From: Paragemmobacter kunshanensis
GTDB lineage: Bacteria > Pseudomonadota > Alphaproteobacteria > Rhodobacterales > Rhodobacteraceae
DNA: 64,000 nucleotides
Assembly: GCF_011059185.1 (NCBI RefSeq)
Contig: NZ_JAALFE010000019.1
Span: forward strand, 1-64,000
Reading direction: 5' to 3'
Shown: positions 27,690 to 36,764 of the stretch, piece after piece
How positions within the stretch are numbered: position 1 is the first letter of the stretch
Layout of the letters: every line of letters starts with the position of its first letter
Position numbers and translations under genes: made by a program
Notes under the pieces: generated by a model
What the model saw: only the letters and a program-made list of their open reading frames with translations
What the model was told of the DNA's origin: nothing
Database searches by the model: none

Positions 27690-28918
27690 TGGAACGCTTC
27701 ACGGGCAGCTTCACCCAGCAGGAGCCCATCCCCGACGCAGGCATCGAGGCCGCGCTCGCCGTGCTGCGCCATGGGCGGCTGCATCGCTACAACACCGCCC
27801 CCGGCGAACTGTCCGAGACCGCGCTTCTGGAAGAGGAATTCGCCTCCCTCACCGGCGCGCGCTACTGCCTTGCCGTGGCCTCGGGCGGCTATGCCATGGC
27901 CTGTGCCCTGCGCGCCATCGGGGTTCGCGCGGGGGACAGGGTGCTGTCCAATGCCTTCACCCTTGCCCCGGTGCCCGGCGCCATCGCCTCGATCGGCGCG
28001 GTGCCGGTCTTCGTGGAGGTCGCCGAAGACCTGACCATCGACCTCGCCCATCTGGAACAGCAGGCCAATGCCTCGGGCGCGCGCGTCCTTCTGCTGTCGC
28101 ACATGCGCGGACATGTCTGCGACATGGACCGCCTGATGGCGCTTTGCGACAGGCTTGGCGTTACCGTGGTGGAGGATTGCGCCCATACGATGGGCGCAAC
28201 CTGGAAGGGTATCCCCTCGGGCCGACATGGCAAGGTCGCGGCCTATTCGATGCAGACCTACAAGCACGTCAATTCCGGCGAGGGCGGCTTCCTGATCACC
28301 GACGATCCGCAGGTCGCCGCCCGCGCCGTGCTGCTGTCGGGCAGCTACATGCTCTATGCCCGCCACCGCGCCGCCCCCCCGCCCGAAGCCTTTGAAGGCA
28401 TCCGCCTCGACACGCCCAACATTTCGGGCCGGATGGACAATCTGCGCGCGGCGATCCTGCGCCCGCAACTGCCTCTGCTGGCAGATCGGGTGCGGCGCTG
28501 GGGCCTGCTCTACCGCAGCCTGGAGGCGGGCCTGACCGAGACGCCGGGCCTGCACCTGATCCCGCGGCCCGCGCATGAGGTCTATGTCGGCTCCTCGTTC
28601 CAGTTCCTGCTGCGGGACTGGCCGGCCGGGCGCATCCAGGCGGTGATCGCCCGCTGCGCTGCGCGCGGGGTCGAGTTGAAATGGTTCGGCGCGCCCGATC
28701 CCGTGGCCTTCACCAGCCGCTACGATCACTGGCGCTATGCCGATCCTGCACCATTGCCGCAGACCGACCGGGTGCTTGCAGGCCTGATCGACATGCGCGT
28801 GCCGCTGACCTTCACGCCCGAGGATTGCGCGCTGATCGCCCGCATCATCCGGGCCGAGGTTCTGGCCGTGCAGCAATCCGGGGAAGAGGCGGCAACCGCG
28901 GCTCCTCTGGCCGATTGA
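27689..28918 (+). CDS. DegT/DnrJ/EryC1/StrS family PLP aminotransferase
   Basis: A 409-residue fold-type I PLP protein of the sugar aminotransferase family. SGGYAMACALRAIGV and ADLTID-type segments bind cofactor, VVEDCAHTMGATWKG carries the Asp that contacts the PLP ring nitrogen, and YSMQTYKHVNSGEGGFL holds the Schiff-base lysine at ~191. Family members transfer amino groups to keto-sugars, yet no sugar nucleotide genes lie nearby; the partner gene encodes a phosphatase. The substrate is therefore unknown. Its 3' end faces creA across a dense array of palindromes. Confidence 0.85.
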   Translation: MERFTGSFTQQEPIPDAGIEAALAVLRHGRLHRYNTAPGELSETALLEEEFASLTGARYCLAVASGGYAMACALRAIGVRAGDRVLSNAFTLAPVPGAIASIGAVPVFVEVAEDLTIDLAHLEQQANASGARVLLLSHMRGHVCDMDRLMALCDRLGVTVVEDCAHTMGATWKGIPSGRHGKVAAYSMQTYKHVNSGEGGFLITDDPQVAARAVLLSGSYMLYARHRAAPPPEAFEGIRLDTPNISGRMDNLRAAILRPQLPLLADRVRRWGLLYRSLEAGLTETPGLHLIPRPAHEVYVGSSFQFLLRDWPAGRIQAVIARCAARGVELKWFGAPDPVAFTSRYDHWRYADPAPLPQTDRVLAGLIDMRVPLTFTPEDCALIARIIRAEVLAVQQSGEEAATAAPLAD

Positions 28919-28924
28919 GGATAC

Positions 28925-29060
28925 GAATTTTCTGCGAAAATTCTGCAGGGCGATCCTTCTGCGAAGGATCATGTCCCCGCCATGCAAGCGTCTTGCCATG
29001 CCGCAGGCATGAGAATTTTCGCAGAAAATTCGTCACTCCCTGAATTTTCGCAGAAAATTC
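28925..29060. repeat. Array of short triloop palindromes between convergent genes
   Basis: Perfect eight-base stems with three-base loops: GAATTTTC-TGC-GAAAATTC (28925-28943), GATCCTTC-TGC-GAAGGATC (28952-28970), GAATTTTC-GCA-GAAAATTC at 29013-29031 and again at 29042-29060. Two further hairpins lie between: CATGCAAG-CGT-CTTGCCATG (one extra C, 28981-29000) and CATGCC-GCA-GGCATG (28997-29011), which share CATG. The first two face the minus strand and the last two the plus strand by loop sequence. It lies in the 177-base gap after the DegT gene and before the creA stop. Confidence 0.85.
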
Positions 29061-29095
29061 GCAGTCCCTCTGGGCAGACCGCAGGTCCGTGACGC

Positions 29096-29596
29096 CTATT
29101 CCACGCCCTGCGCATTCCACAGCGGCACGGTCGAGATCGACATCTTCGCCGATCCTTCCGTCACCTCGCGGGCATGGGCCAGATAGATCAGCGTCCGGTT
29201 CGCCTCGTCATAGATGCGCGTGATCGAAAGCGACTTCAGAAGCAGCGACTGCCGCTCGGAAAAGATCTCCTCCCCCTCCGGCCCGCGGCGGATGTCGCCC
29301 AGGGTGATCGGCCCGGTCTGGCGGCAGGCGATGGAGGAATTCGACGGATCCTCGAACCAGTTTCCCTGCACCAGCCGGTCGATGGTGGAGCGTTCGAAAT
29401 AAGCCAGATGGCAGGTCACCCCCGCCACGTCGGGATCCGGCAGGGCTTCGATCAGGATGTCATTGCCGATCCAGTCCACGCCGATGCTGCCCACCTCCTC
29501 GGCCCCCGCGGAAAAGGGGGCAAGGAAGGCCGAAAGGATCAGCGCGGCAAGGGCAGGGCGGCGGGGCAGGGCAGGCGTTCCGGGCAGGATGGGCAT
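29096..29596 (-). CDS. creA: CreA family exported protein
   Basis: A 166-residue secreted protein resembling the CreA family of unknown function. A signal peptide (PALAALILSAFLAPFSAGA) precedes the mature EEVGSIGVDWIGNDILIEA. The conserved-looking blocks DPDVAGVTCHLAYFERS, GNWFEDPSNSSIACRQTGPI and LLLKSLSITRIYDEANRTLIYLAHA follow; two cysteines could form a disulfide. GAGGAG lies seven bases before the ATG at 29596 and four before one at 29599; either could be used. It diverges from the nuo operon. Confidence 0.85.
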   Translation of the reverse strand: MPILPGTPALPRRPALAALILSAFLAPFSAGAEEVGSIGVDWIGNDILIEALPDPDVAGVTCHLAYFERSTIDRLVQGNWFEDPSNSSIACRQTGPITLGDIRRGPEGEEIFSERQSLLLKSLSITRIYDEANRTLIYLAHAREVTEGSAKMSISTVPLWNAQGVE

Positions 29597-29760
29597 CATG
29601 GGGCTCCTCGGTCGGGGATGGGGCGAGACAATCGCAAAGCCGCCCCGGATGCCAGTGCCTTGGTCGCCGGGCGGCAGATTGCGGCTTGTCCGACAGAAAC
29701 GCTCGGCGACTCGCTTCGCGATATCCGTTCCCTGCCGGTGCCGCGCCGCGGCATCCCGCC

Positions 29761-29780
29761 TTGTGTGCCATGGCATACAA
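29761..29780. promoter_or_regulatory. 20-bp palindromic operator-like site upstream of nuoA
   Basis: TTGTGTGCCATGGCATACAA is symmetric except for one pair (G/T at positions 5 and 16). A/T ends with a GCCATGGC centre are typical of a dimeric repressor site of the GntR or LacI type. It is 47 bases before the candidate -35 box of the nuo promoter and could serve either diverging gene. Confidence 0.45.
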
Positions 29781-29826
29781 AGCCGAATTCCTGTCCCTTT
29801 CCACCCGCTTTTCGCCCTGCCTTCGG

Positions 29827-29855
29827 TTGACCCCGCCCGGGGGGAAGAGTAAACG
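29827..29855 (+). promoter_or_regulatory. Candidate nuo operon promoter
   Basis: TTGACC (29827-29832) and TAAACG (29850-29855) are 17 bases apart and give a leader of about 60 bases before the nuoA GTG. The -35 match is good and the -10 match moderate. Confidence 0.42.
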
Positions 29856-29923
29856 ATGCGCGAGAGATCAAGCGGCCCGCCAGTGGTTCGCAGCTCGCAT
29901 GTCGCCAGCCGAAGGAGCGCCTC

Positions 29924-30289
29924 GTGGACCCAATCCTCCGAGAGTATCTTCCCATACTCATTCTTCTGGCCATCGCGGTCGGCCTTGGCCTTGTGCTGAT
30001 GCTGGCGGCGGCGGTGCTGGCGGTGCGCAATCCGGACCCGGAAAAGGTGTCCGCCTATGAATGCGGCTTCAACGCCTTTGACGATGCGCGGATGAAGTTC
30101 GACGTGCGGTTCTACCTCGTGTCGATCCTCTTCATCATCTTCGATCTGGAAGTGGCCTTCCTCTTCCCCTGGGCCGTCGCCTTCGGCGACATCAGCATGA
30201 CGGGGTTCTGGTCGATGATGGTCTTCCTGGCCGTGCTGACCATCGGCTTTGCCTATGAATGGAAGAAAGGAGCCCTGGAATGGGAGTGA
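29924..30289 (+). CDS. nuoA: NADH-quinone oxidoreductase subunit A
   Basis: A small membrane-arm subunit of complex I at the junction with the peripheral arm, 121 residues, three helices. The conserved loop [25 protein letters not shown] lies at ~43-67 and the helix [19 protein letters not shown] carries the acidic residues of the quinone-coupling region. The start is GTG with AAGGAG seven bases upstream. It opens the operon, and its end overlaps nuoB by 10 bases. Confidence 0.96.
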   Translation: MDPILREYLPILILLAIAVGLGLVLMLAAAVLAVRNPDPEKVSAYECGFNAFDDARMKFDVRFYLVSILFIIFDLEVAFLFPWAVAFGDISMTGFWSMMVFLAVLTIGFAYEWKKGALEWE

Positions 30290-30813
30290 GCACGTCCGCC
30301 AACCAGGCGGGTGGCGATCACGAGGTCGCCGTCCAGGCCCTGAACCGCGAATTGCAGGACAAGGGTTTCCTGCTGACCTCGACCGAGGACATCATCAACT
30401 GGGCGCGGATCGGCAGCCTGCACTGGATGACCTTCGGCCTCGCCTGCTGCGCGGTGGAGATGATGCACACCTCCATGCCGCGCTATGACCTTGAACGCTT
30501 CGGCACCGCGCCGCGCGCCTCGCCCCGGCAGTCGGACCTGATGATCGTCGCAGGCACGCTGACGAACAAGATGGCCCCGGCCCTGCGCAAGGTCTATGAC
30601 CAGATGCCGGAACCCCGCTATGTGATCTCCATGGGATCCTGCGCCAATGGCGGGGGGTATTACCACTACTCCTATTCCGTCGTGCGCGGCTGCGACCGGG
30701 TGGTTCCCGTGGATATCTATGTCCCGGGCTGCCCGCCCACCGCCGAGGCGCTGCTTTACGGCATCCTGCAGTTGCAGCGGAAGATCCGCCGCACCGGCAC
30801 CATCACCCGCTGA
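30280..30813 (+). CDS. nuoB: NADH-quinone oxidoreductase subunit B
   Basis: The peripheral-arm subunit that binds cluster N2, the last electron carrier before quinone. The 177 residues show the paired cysteines [12 protein letters not shown] (~54), [21 protein letters not shown] (~115) and [14 protein letters not shown] (~146), the four ligands of N2. AAAGGAG precedes the ATG at 30280; the upstream ATG-like in-frame codon would extend further into nuoA. Confidence 0.97.
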   Translation: MGVSTSANQAGGDHEVAVQALNRELQDKGFLLTSTEDIINWARIGSLHWMTFGLACCAVEMMHTSMPRYDLERFGTAPRASPRQSDLMIVAGTLTNKMAPALRKVYDQMPEPRYVISMGSCANGGGYYHYSYSVVRGCDRVVPVDIYVPGCPPTAEALLYGILQLQRKIRRTGTITR

Positions 30814-30825
30814 GGAAGATCAGGC

Positions 30826-31425
30826 ATGTCCGAAGCCCTGCAAGAACTGGCGGCGCATATCACCTTCAAGCAGCCCGATGCCGTGGGCGCGGCCAGGGTG
30901 GCGCATGGCGAACTGACGCTCGAGGTCGAGCCGGACCACCTGCTGTCCCTGGTGGAATTCCTGCGCACCGACAGCGCCTGCCGGTTCACCAGCCTGGTGG
31001 ACATCACGGCCGTGGATTATCCCGAACGGGCCGAGCGGTTCGATGTCGTCTACCACTTCCTGTCGATGTATCAGAACCACCGCATCCGCCTGAAGATCGC
31101 GGTGGATACCGAAGGGATGGTGCCCTCGCTGACCGAGATCCACCCTTCGGCCAACTGGTTCGAACGCGAAGTGTTCGACATGTTCGGCATCCTCTTCTCG
31201 GGCCATCCCGACCTGCGCCGCATCCTCACCGATTACGGCTTCCGCGGCTTTCCGCTGCGCAAGGATTTCCCCACCACCGGCTATTCCGAGGTCCGCTATG
31301 ACGAGGCGCAAAAGCGCGTCGTCTACGAACCCGTCAAGCTGGTGCAGGAATACCGCCAGTTCGATTTCATGTCGCCCTGGGAAGGGGCGGAATACATCCT
31401 GCCCGGCGACGAGAAGAAGGCCTGA
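30826..31425 (+). CDS. nuoC: NADH-quinone oxidoreductase subunit C
   Basis: A 199-residue peripheral-arm subunit that packs against NuoD and has no cofactor. The family block [29 protein letters not shown] is at ~105-133 and is followed by [20 protein letters not shown], the standard C-terminal region. It is separate from nuoD, not fused as in E. coli, and the two are parted here by an unrelated sulfotransferase-like gene. Confidence 0.97.
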   Translation: MSEALQELAAHITFKQPDAVGAARVAHGELTLEVEPDHLLSLVEFLRTDSACRFTSLVDITAVDYPERAERFDVVYHFLSMYQNHRIRLKIAVDTEGMVPSLTEIHPSANWFEREVFDMFGILFSGHPDLRRILTDYGFRGFPLRKDFPTTGYSEVRYDEAQKRVVYEPVKLVQEYRQFDFMSPWEGAEYILPGDEKKA

Positions 31426-31428
31426 TCC

Positions 31429-32310
31429 GTGAGCGGAACGCCAACAGTCCTGTTCTGTGTGGGTGCGACAAAGGCAGGCACGTCCTGGCTTTATCGCCAT
31501 CTGCACCGGCATCCGGATTGTCACCTCCGCTCGATCAAGGAACTGCATTACTTCGACATGCTCGAATCCGGCACGCAGCGCCGCTTTCGCAAGCTGCTGC
31601 GCGAGAAGATCGCGCTTCTGCGCGCCGCCATCGCCGACGGCAACCCGCGCCCCTCGCTGGAGCGGCAGCTGCGCGATGCGCTGGACTGGAAGGCCGTGAT
31701 CGGGGCCGAGGGCGAGAATCTCGACGCCTATCTCGGCTATCTGTCGAATGGCCGGGGCGCACGCCCGCTGGTGGCGGACATAACCCCCGCCTATGCCCTT
31801 CTGCCCGAGGCACGGCTTCACCGCATGTCCGAGGTCGCGCCGCGGACGCGCTTTCTCTATCTGCTGCGCGATCCCGTCGCGCGGCTGTGGTCGCAGGCGC
31901 GGATGCTGGCGGCGCGGCGGATGGGGGATATCGCGGAATTCCCGGCCCTGGCGGCGCGGATGATGGAGACGATGATCACCGCGATCCGCGACGGCGTGCG
32001 CGACCGCGAGGATTACATCGGCGCGATTTCCCGCCTGCGCGCGGCCGTGGCGCCCGACCGGCTGCTGATCCAGTTCCAGGAAGAGATGATGACATTGCCG
32101 GGCCTGTCGCGGCTGCAGGCCTTTCTCGGGATTTCCGATATCGCCGGGGATTTCGAACATCGCGTGCATGAAGGCACGCCGCTTTCCTTGCCCGATGATC
32201 TGCGGGCGCGGGCGCGGGTGGCGCTTGCGCCGCAATACGAATTCGTCGCCAGCCATTTCCCGGATCTTCCGGGCAACTGGCGGCAGAACATGACAGAGGT
32301 TCACGGATGA
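31429..32310 (+). CDS. Sulfotransferase-like protein inside the nuo operon
   Basis: A 293-residue protein of the PAPS-dependent sulfotransferase fold. The 5'-phosphosulfate loop is [14 protein letters not shown] at residues 12-25, and the 3'-phosphate site is [16 protein letters not shown] near 141-156, with the conserved Arg and a Ser in place. ELHYFDML and [12 protein letters not shown] fit the substrate-side core of the bacterial members. Substrate is unknown. It starts at a GTG three bases after nuoC, and its stop overlaps the nuoD start (ATGA), so it is translated within the complex I message. To my knowledge no complex I role is known for this family; it could act on lipid, glycan or protein. 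Confidence 0.8.
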   Translation: MSGTPTVLFCVGATKAGTSWLYRHLHRHPDCHLRSIKELHYFDMLESGTQRRFRKLLREKIALLRAAIADGNPRPSLERQLRDALDWKAVIGAEGENLDAYLGYLSNGRGARPLVADITPAYALLPEARLHRMSEVAPRTRFLYLLRDPVARLWSQARMLAARRMGDIAEFPALAARMMETMITAIRDGVRDREDYIGAISRLRAAVAPDRLLIQFQEEMMTLPGLSRLQAFLGISDIAGDFEHRVHEGTPLSLPDDLRARARVALAPQYEFVASHFPDLPGNWRQNMTEVHG

Positions 32311-33518
32311 TGGACGGCAGCTTCGACGATGCCCTGACGGGCGAACAGAAGATCCGCAACTTCAACATCAACTTCGGGCCGCAGCACCCGGCGGCCCATG
32401 GTGTGCTGCGTCTTGTCCTGGAACTGGACGGCGAGATCGTGGAACGCTGCGATCCGCATATCGGCCTGCTGCATCGTGGCACCGAAAAGCTGATGGAAAG
32501 CCGGACCTACCTGCAGAACCTGCCCTATTTCGACCGGCTGGATTACGTGGCCCCGATGAACCAGGAACATGCCTGGTGCCTGGCCATCGAAAAGCTGACC
32601 GGCACCATCGTGCCGCGCCGGGCCAGCCTGATCCGCGTGCTGTTCTCCGAAATCGGCCGCGTGCTGAACCACCTGCTGAACGTCACCACACAGGCGATGG
32701 ACGTGGGCGCGCTGACGCCCCCGCTCTGGGGGTTCGAAGAGCGCGAACAGCTGATGGTCTTCTACGAACGGGCCTGCGGTGCGCGCCTGCACGCGGCCTA
32801 TTTCCGCCCCGGCGGGGTGCATCAGGATCTGCCGCCCGCGCTTCTGGACGATATCGACGCCTGGGCCGAGAAATTCCCCAAGGTGCTGGACGACATCGAC
32901 ACGCTGCTGACGGAAAACCGCATCTTCAAGCAGCGCAATGCCGATATCGGGATCGTCACCGAAGAGGATATCCAGACCTGGGGCTATTCCGGCGTCATGG
33001 TGCGCGGATCGGGCCTCGCCTGGGACCTGCGCCGCAGCCAGCCCTATGAATGCTACGATGAATTCGACTTCAAGATCCCTGTCGGCAAGAACGGCGATTG
33101 CTATGACCGCTATCTCTGCCGCATGGCCGAAATGCGCGAGTCGACCTCGATCATCCGGCAGGCCATCGCGAAACTGCGGGTGGAAAAGGGCGATGTGCTG
33201 GCCCGTGGCAAGATCACGCCGCCGAAACGGGCCGAGATGAAAACCTCGATGGAGGCGCTCATCCATCACTTCAAGCTTTACACCGAAGGTTTCCACGTCC
33301 CCGCGGGCGAGGTCTATGCCGCGGTCGAGGCGCCCAAGGGCGAATTCGGGGTCTACCTCGTCGCCGACGGCACCAACAAACCCTATCGCGCCAAGATCCG
33401 CGCGCCGGGATATCTGCACCTGCAATCCATGGATTACATCTGCAAGGGCCACCAGCTTGCCGACGTATCCGCCATCATCGGCACGATGGATGTCGTGTTC
33501 GGGGAGATCGACCGCTAA
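32307..33518 (+). CDS. nuoD: NADH-quinone oxidoreductase subunit D
   Basis: A 403-residue 49-kDa-type subunit that forms the quinone site with NuoB. It starts with [20 protein letters not shown] (quinone-site HPAAH at ~27), has [20 protein letters not shown] and [18 protein letters not shown], and ends in [19 protein letters not shown]. The start at 32307 overlaps the sulfotransferase stop, and a second ATG follows directly. Confidence 0.97.
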   Translation: MMDGSFDDALTGEQKIRNFNINFGPQHPAAHGVLRLVLELDGEIVERCDPHIGLLHRGTEKLMESRTYLQNLPYFDRLDYVAPMNQEHAWCLAIEKLTGTIVPRRASLIRVLFSEIGRVLNHLLNVTTQAMDVGALTPPLWGFEEREQLMVFYERACGARLHAAYFRPGGVHQDLPPALLDDIDAWAEKFPKVLDDIDTLLTENRIFKQRNADIGIVTEEDIQTWGYSGVMVRGSGLAWDLRRSQPYECYDEFDFKIPVGKNGDCYDRYLCRMAEMRESTSIIRQAIAKLRVEKGDVLARGKITPPKRAEMKTSMEALIHHFKLYTEGFHVPAGEVYAAVEAPKGEFGVYLVADGTNKPYRAKIRAPGYLHLQSMDYICKGHQLADVSAIIGTMDVVFGEIDR

Positions 33519-34420
33519 TGCTGCGCCGCCTGCATCCCGTCCAACCGGACAGCTTCGCCTTCACGCCCGCCAATCTGGAATGGGCGAAAGGGCAGATTTC
33601 CAAATATCCCGAAGGCCGTCAGGCATCGGCCATCATCCCGCTTCTGTGGCGCGCGCAGGAACAGGAAGGCTGGCTGACGCGCAAGGCCATCGAATGCGTG
33701 GCCGACATGCTGGGCATGGCCTATATCCGCGCGCTGGAAGTGGCGACCTTCTACTTCATGTTCCAGCTGCAACCCGTTGGCTCTGTTGCCCATATCCAGA
33801 TCTGCGGCACCACCTCCTGCATGATCTGCGGGGCCGAGGAACTGATCGCCGTCTGCAAGGAACTGATCGCCCCCGCGCCGCATAGCCTGTCGGCGGATGG
33901 CAAGTTTTCCTGGGAAGAGGTGGAATGCATGGGCGCCTGCGCCAATGCGCCCATGGCCCAGATCGGCAAGGATTACTATGAGGATCTGACCGCCGCGAAG
34001 CTGCGCGACCTGATCGCCCGCTTCTCCAAGGGCGAAGTGCCGGTCCCCGGCCCGCAGAACGGCCGCTATGCGGCCGAACCGCTGTCGGGGCTGACCTCGC
34101 TCAAGGAGTTCGAATCCGGCCGCCAGCAATACAATGCCTCGGCCCAGCTTGCGGTGGATATCGGCGATACGGTGAAGCGGATCGACGGCACCGAAGTGCC
34201 GATCCTGACGCCCTGGCTGGGCAAGGCCGCAAAGCCTGCCGCCGCCGCAAGGCCGAAGGCCGCCAAGGCCGCCGCGCCTGAAAAGGCCGAAGCCGCGCCG
34301 AAGGCTGCGGCCAAGCCCGCGGCAAAGCCTGCCGCAAAGAAAGCAGCCACGCCGGAAACGGCCCCGGCCACCGAAAAGAAGACCCGCGCCCCGCGCGCGA
34401 AAAAGACGGAAAAGGAATGA
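33518..34420 (+). CDS. nuoE: NADH-quinone oxidoreductase subunit E, with long Ala/Lys tail
   Basis: Carries the [2Fe-2S] cluster N1a in the NADH-dehydrogenase module. The thioredoxin-like core is complete by ~170 and has the ligands C96/C101 ([11 protein letters not shown]) and C137/C141 ([11 protein letters not shown]). Residues ~235-300 form a tail of Ala-Lys-Pro repeats ([20 protein letters not shown]), making the protein 300 residues against about 160-240 in well-known relatives. The tail is basic and probably unstructured. The start overlaps the nuoD stop (TAATG). Confidence 0.94.
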   Translation: MLRRLHPVQPDSFAFTPANLEWAKGQISKYPEGRQASAIIPLLWRAQEQEGWLTRKAIECVADMLGMAYIRALEVATFYFMFQLQPVGSVAHIQICGTTSCMICGAEELIAVCKELIAPAPHSLSADGKFSWEEVECMGACANAPMAQIGKDYYEDLTAAKLRDLIARFSKGEVPVPGPQNGRYAAEPLSGLTSLKEFESGRQQYNASAQLAVDIGDTVKRIDGTEVPILTPWLGKAAKPAAAARPKAAKAAAPEKAEAAPKAAAKPAAKPAAKKAATPETAPATEKKTRAPRAKKTEKE

Positions 34421-34473
34421 CTGAACGGTAACGGAAGGGGCGGACCTGACGCCCCGGGAATAGGGACAAGCGC

Positions 34474-35220
34474 ATGAAACGAGTCGAAAACCTGAATGCT
34501 CCGTCACTGTCGGGATGGCTGATCGCCATCGCGGCCGGGGTCATTGCCTTTGCGGTGGCAAAGGTGGTCGGCCAGTTCGATTACACGACCTCCGGCTTCT
34601 TCGGGGTGGTCATCGCCCTTGTGGCCGGGCTTGTGCTGGGCATGCCCTGGGGCGCTGCCGACCGCATCCCCAAGCCGGAAGCCGACGCGCATCCCGAACC
34701 CGCCGCCGCCGAAGCCGCTTCCGCGCCGGCCGCCGCCGCCCCCATGCCCGAAGCTGTGGTGGCGCCCGTGGCGGTGATGTCGGCCCCCGTTGCTGCTGCA
34801 CCCGCTGCTGCACCGGCAGCTGCACCGACGGCGGCACCCGTCTCCAGCCCGGCCCCTGCCGCGCCCGCCGCCAAGGCCGCCCCCGCCGCCAAGCCCAAGG
34901 CCGCCAAGCCCGCGGAGGCCACGCCCCCCGTCGGCGGCACGAAGCCCAAGGCGCTGAAGGCCGCGCGCAAGGGGGCCGCCGATGATCTGAAGGTCATCGA
35001 AGGCATCGGCCCCGCGCTGGAAAAGGTCTTGAATGAAAACGGAATTTTCCACATCGACCAGATCGCGCAATGGGGCGCGGCCGAAGTGGAATGGATGGAC
35101 GGCAACCTGAAAGGGTTCAAGGGCCGCGTCACCCGCGACAAATGGGTGGCACAGGCCAGACTGATCGGCGAGGTGGGGCTGGAGGAATTCCTCCGCCGCG
35201 CCAAGACGAACGATTACTGA
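34474..35220 (+). CDS. Membrane-anchored helix-hairpin-helix protein of the nuo operon
   Basis: A 248-residue accessory protein. Two hydrophobic helices lie at ~12-28 and ~35-55, then about 100 residues of Ala/Pro/Lys-rich linker. The C-terminal domain from ~168 begins DDLKVIEGIGPALEKVLNENG, a helix-hairpin-helix (GIGP) motif, and continues QIAQWGAAEVEWMDGNLKGF. Similar HhH modules occur in alphaproteobacterial nuo operons, sometimes fused to NuoE, from general knowledge. Its linker resembles the tail of the NuoE just upstream, so the two may be tethered or have exchanged segments; this is inference. Role in complex I is unknown. Confidence 0.75.
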   Translation: MKRVENLNAPSLSGWLIAIAAGVIAFAVAKVVGQFDYTTSGFFGVVIALVAGLVLGMPWGAADRIPKPEADAHPEPAAAEAASAPAAAAPMPEAVVAPVAVMSAPVAAAPAAAPAAAPTAAPVSSPAPAAPAAKAAPAAKPKAAKPAEATPPVGGTKPKALKAARKGAADDLKVIEGIGPALEKVLNENGIFHIDQIAQWGAAEVEWMDGNLKGFKGRVTRDKWVAQARLIGEVGLEEFLRRAKTNDY

Positions 35221-35227
35221 GGCGGGA

Positions 35228-35452
35228 ATGGCTACGCCCAGCGATCAGGACAAGGCCCTTGCACGGCAGGCGCGCAGCGTCGCCTTCGTGCTGGCGGGGA
35301 CCATGGTCCTGTGGATGGGGGCAAGCTTTCTCGGGGGAAGGTTCGGCTGGGAAACCCGCTTCGCCTTCCTCTTCGACCTCGCAGCCATCGCCGCGTTCAT
35401 CTGGGCGCTGGTCGTGACATACGGGATCTGGCGCAAGCGCCGGGGCAATTGA
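35228..35452 (+). CDS. DUF5337-type small membrane protein
   Basis: A 74-residue protein with two membrane helices ([19 protein letters not shown] and [21 protein letters not shown]) between charged ends. It matches the kind of small protein annotated DUF5337 in Rhodobacterales complex I operons. It may be a minor subunit or assembly factor, but no function is known. It follows the HhH gene by seven bases with GGCGGGA before its ATG, and nuoF begins ten bases after it. Confidence 0.7.
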   Translation: MATPSDQDKALARQARSVAFVLAGTMVLWMGASFLGGRFGWETRFAFLFDLAAIAAFIWALVVTYGIWRKRRGN

Positions 35453-35462
35453 GGGGCAAGAC

Positions 35463-36758
35463 ATGCTCAAGGATCAGGACCGCATCTTCACCAACCTCTA
35501 CGGGATGCATGACCGCACCCTTGCCGGGGCGAAGAAGCGCGGCCATTGGGACGGCACCGCCGACATCATCAAGCGTGGCCGCGACACGATCATCGAACAG
35601 GTCAAGGCCTCGGGCCTGCGGGGCCGTGGCGGCGCGGGCTTCCCGACGGGTCTGAAATGGTCCTTCATGCCCAAGCAGAGCGATGGTCGCCCGTCCTATC
35701 TGGTGGTGAACGCCGACGAATCCGAACCCGGCACCTGCAAAGACCGGGAAATCATGCGGCACGATCCGCATACCCTGATCGAAGGCTGCCTGATCGCCTC
35801 CTTCGCGATGGGCGCGAATGCCTGCTACATCTACATCCGCGGCGAATACATCCGCGAGCGCGAGGCGCTGCAGGCTGCCATCGACGAATGCTACGACGCG
35901 GGCCTTCTGGGCAAGAACGCCGCGAAGTCGGGCTGGGATTTCGACCTTTATCTGCATCACGGTGCAGGTGCCTATATCTGCGGCGAGGAAACCGCGCTGC
36001 TGGAATCCCTCGAAGGCAAGAAGGGCATGCCCCGGATGAAGCCGCCCTTCCCGGCAGGGTCGGGCCTTTATGGCTGCCCGACCACGGTGAACAACGTCGA
36101 ATCCATCGCGGTGGTCCCCACCATCCTGCGCCGTGGCCCCGAATGGTTCGCAGGCTTCGGCCGCCCGAACAACGCGGGGACAAAGCTCTTCGGCATCTCG
36201 GGCCACGTCAACAACCCCTGCGTGGTCGAAGAGGCGATGTCGATCCCGCTCAAGGAACTGCTGGATCGCCACTGCGGCGGCGTGCGCGGCGGGTGGAAGA
36301 ACCTCAAGGCCGTGATCCCCGGCGGATCGTCGGTGCCGCTGCTCACGCAGGCGCAATGCGATGACGCGATCATGGATTTCGACTGGCTTCGCGAACAGCG
36401 CTCGGGCCTCGGCACGGCGGCGGTGATCGTGATGGACCAGTCCACCGACGTCATCAAGGCGATCTGGCGGCTGTCCAAGTTCTACAAGCATGAAAGCTGC
36501 GGCCAATGCACCCCCTGCCGCGAAGGCACGGGCTGGATGATGCGCGTGATGGATCGTCTGGTCCGCGGCGAGGCCGAGGTCGAGGAAATCGACATGCTGC
36601 TGTCCGTGACGAAGCAGGTCGAAGGCCACACGATCTGCGCCCTTGGCGACGCGGCGGCATGGCCGATCCAGGGCCTCGTACGCGCCTTCCGGGATGAGAT
36701 CGAGGATCGCATCAAGGCGAAAAAGACGGGCCGCCTCTCGGCGGTCGCGGCGGAATAA
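35463..36758 (+). CDS. nuoF: NADH-quinone oxidoreductase subunit F
   Basis: Binds FMN, NADH and [4Fe-4S] cluster N3. The 431 residues contain the NADH/FMN loop [20 protein letters not shown] at ~53, [16 protein letters not shown] at ~83, [20 protein letters not shown] at ~172, and the cluster motif [16 protein letters not shown] at ~345 with a fourth Cys in [13 protein letters not shown]. Everything expected of an active subunit is present. A low-GC gene follows after six bases. Confidence 0.97.
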   Translation: MLKDQDRIFTNLYGMHDRTLAGAKKRGHWDGTADIIKRGRDTIIEQVKASGLRGRGGAGFPTGLKWSFMPKQSDGRPSYLVVNADESEPGTCKDREIMRHDPHTLIEGCLIASFAMGANACYIYIRGEYIREREALQAAIDECYDAGLLGKNAAKSGWDFDLYLHHGAGAYICGEETALLESLEGKKGMPRMKPPFPAGSGLYGCPTTVNNVESIAVVPTILRRGPEWFAGFGRPNNAGTKLFGISGHVNNPCVVEEAMSIPLKELLDRHCGGVRGGWKNLKAVIPGGSSVPLLTQAQCDDAIMDFDWLREQRSGLGTAAVIVMDQSTDVIKAIWRLSKFYKHESCGQCTPCREGTGWMMRVMDRLVRGEAEVEEIDMLLSVTKQVEGHTICALGDAAAWPIQGLVRAFRDEIEDRIKAKKTGRLSAVAAE

Positions 36759-36764
36759 ATTCAT

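Larger units (their letters stand above)
29597..29923. other. Divergent intergenic region creA / nuo operon
   Basis: No protein-coding gene is supported in these ~327 bases. It holds the creA ribosome site, a 20-bp near-perfect palindrome (29761-29780), a candidate sigma-70-type promoter (29827-29855) and the nuoA ribosome site AAGGAG. The middle part (about 29610-29760) shows nothing distinct. Confidence 0.6.

Noticed and set aside
28925-29060. A CRISPR array
   Set aside because: The repeats are short palindromes without constant spacers, and no cas gene is in the window.
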